From: Streptomyces sp. NBC_00513
Lineage (GTDB): Bacteria; Actinomycetota; Actinomycetes; Streptomycetales; Streptomycetaceae
Assembly (NCBI RefSeq): GCF_041431415.1
Contig: NZ_CP107845.1
Location: 7,254,001-7,318,000, forward strand
DNA length: 64,000 nt
Reading direction: 5' to 3'
Position 1 is the stretch's first letter, and every line of letters begins with the position of its first letter. Below the pieces are notes generated by a model. That model was not told the DNA's origin. It was given only the letters and a program-made list of their open reading frames with translations, and did not search any database. A program made the position numbers and the translations under genes. Positions 63,754 to 64,000 of this stretch are shown here, piece after piece.

Positions 63754-63763
63754 GGAGACATCT

Positions 63764-63781
63764 TGACTGAAATTTCAGTCA
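63764..63781. promoter_or_regulatory. Perfect 18-bp palindrome, probable operator
   Basis: TGACTGAAATTTCAGTCA reads the same on both strands. It is flanked by CTTG (63762-63765) and CAAG (63784-63787). It lies 10 nt upstream of the kinase ATG and about 110 bp from the next rightward start. Length and symmetry suit a TetR-type dimer. A minus-strand TTGCAC (-35-like, 63787-63782) abuts it. Confidence 0.72.
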
Positions 63782-63892
63782 GTGCAAGGGTGGTGCGGAG
63801 CCGGCGACCGCTCGATCACGCACGCGGCCAGTGGTCAATGAGGGGGTGTGGGCCGGGGAGCAGGCGTCGAGCGGCTGATACGTTAGCTGTCC

Positions 63893-64000
63893 ATGACAGG
63901 TATACCGGGTGCCCCGTCCCGCCCACGCGATCGTCGTCGAACCTGGGGCATCGGCCTGATCGCCGCCGCGTCCCTGATCTGGCTGTGGCTCGCCTACCAG
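63893..64000 (+). CDS. Membrane protein N-terminus (3' partial)
   Basis: The first 36 codons are seen before the window ends, from the ATG at 63893. A basic start (PSRPRDRRR) is followed by a hydrophobic segment GIGLIAAASLIWLWLAY, an N-terminal membrane anchor or first helix. Divergent from the kinase gene, sharing the region with the palindrome. No further assignment possible. Confidence 0.55.
   Translation, partial: MTGIPGAPSRPRDRRRTWGIGLIAAASLIWLWLAYQ

Overview
The window reads as chromosomal DNA of a Streptomyces-type actinomycete. GC content is very high, third codon positions are almost all G or C, GTG and TTG starts are common, and genes often overlap by 4 bp (ATGA/GTGA). The gene families also fit: ECF sigma factors with an RskA-type anti-sigma factor, PknB-type kinases, secreted phospholipase D, a GlxA-like radical copper oxidase, cytochrome P450 with ferredoxin partners, and LL/meso-DAP-type MurE. 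I saw no tRNA, rRNA, CRISPR array, insertion sequence or prophage. Many long ORFs on the opposite strand are artefacts of GC bias and are not annotated.

Layout. 1-1.6 kb: the 3' end of an adenylation/carrier (NRPS-like) gene coupled to a formyltransferase. 1.9-8.5 kb: small secreted protein, secreted phospholipase D, VanW-type envelope protein, an His/Trp-repeat secreted protein, and an ECF sigma/RskA anti-sigma pair. 8.6-15.8 kb: isoprenoid-type cassette (polyprenyl diphosphate synthase, membrane protein, ferredoxin, ferredoxin reductase, P450), then a methyltransferase and a Gfo/Idh/MocA oxidoreductase. 15.8-21.1 kb: small hypothetical genes, a STAS protein lacking the phosphorylatable serine, VOC protein, 3-hydroxybutyrate dehydrogenase-like SDR, GNAT, and an ECF sigma factor with a His/Met-rich membrane protein. 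21.3-28.6 kb: MFS transporter coupled to a GH88/105-like glycosidase, then a CoA-chemistry block (acyl-CoA dehydrogenase, a tandem CoA-transferase, an acyl-CoA synthetase). 28.7-33.5 kb: a metal-type ABC uptake operon diverging from a YtrA-type ABC/GntR operon with a clear operator.

33.6-39.7 kb: secreted vWA protein and partner, GlxA-like oxidase, YdeI-like protein, small hypothetical, heme A synthase. 40-46 kb: hydrolase-rich group (isochorismatase-like, DoxX, two alpha/beta hydrolases, YtcJ-like amidohydrolase, GPR1/FUN34/YaaH-like membrane protein). 46.2-48.7 kb: long-form GAPDH and a trypsin-like secreted protease. 48.7-55.5 kb: XRE-controlled operon, SGNH hydrolase, YbaK protein, a decayed lipoate ligase pseudogene, and an XRE/MFS divergent pair. 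55.7-63.8 kb: two paralogous membrane Ser/Thr kinases bracketing an AnmK kinase, an MFS porter and a stand-alone MurE-like ligase. The window ends in the start of a membrane protein, next to a perfect 18-bp palindrome.

The most unusual items are: the lplA remnant with a frameshift and two internal deletions; the STAS protein with Ser replaced by Ala; the isoprenoid/P450 cassette without a recognisable cyclase; the tandem CoA-transferase; a metal ABC importer lacking some expected histidines; and four well-formed operators at 31.1, 50.4, 53.9 and 63.8 kb. All functional calls rest on reading motifs in translated sequence; no database search was run.
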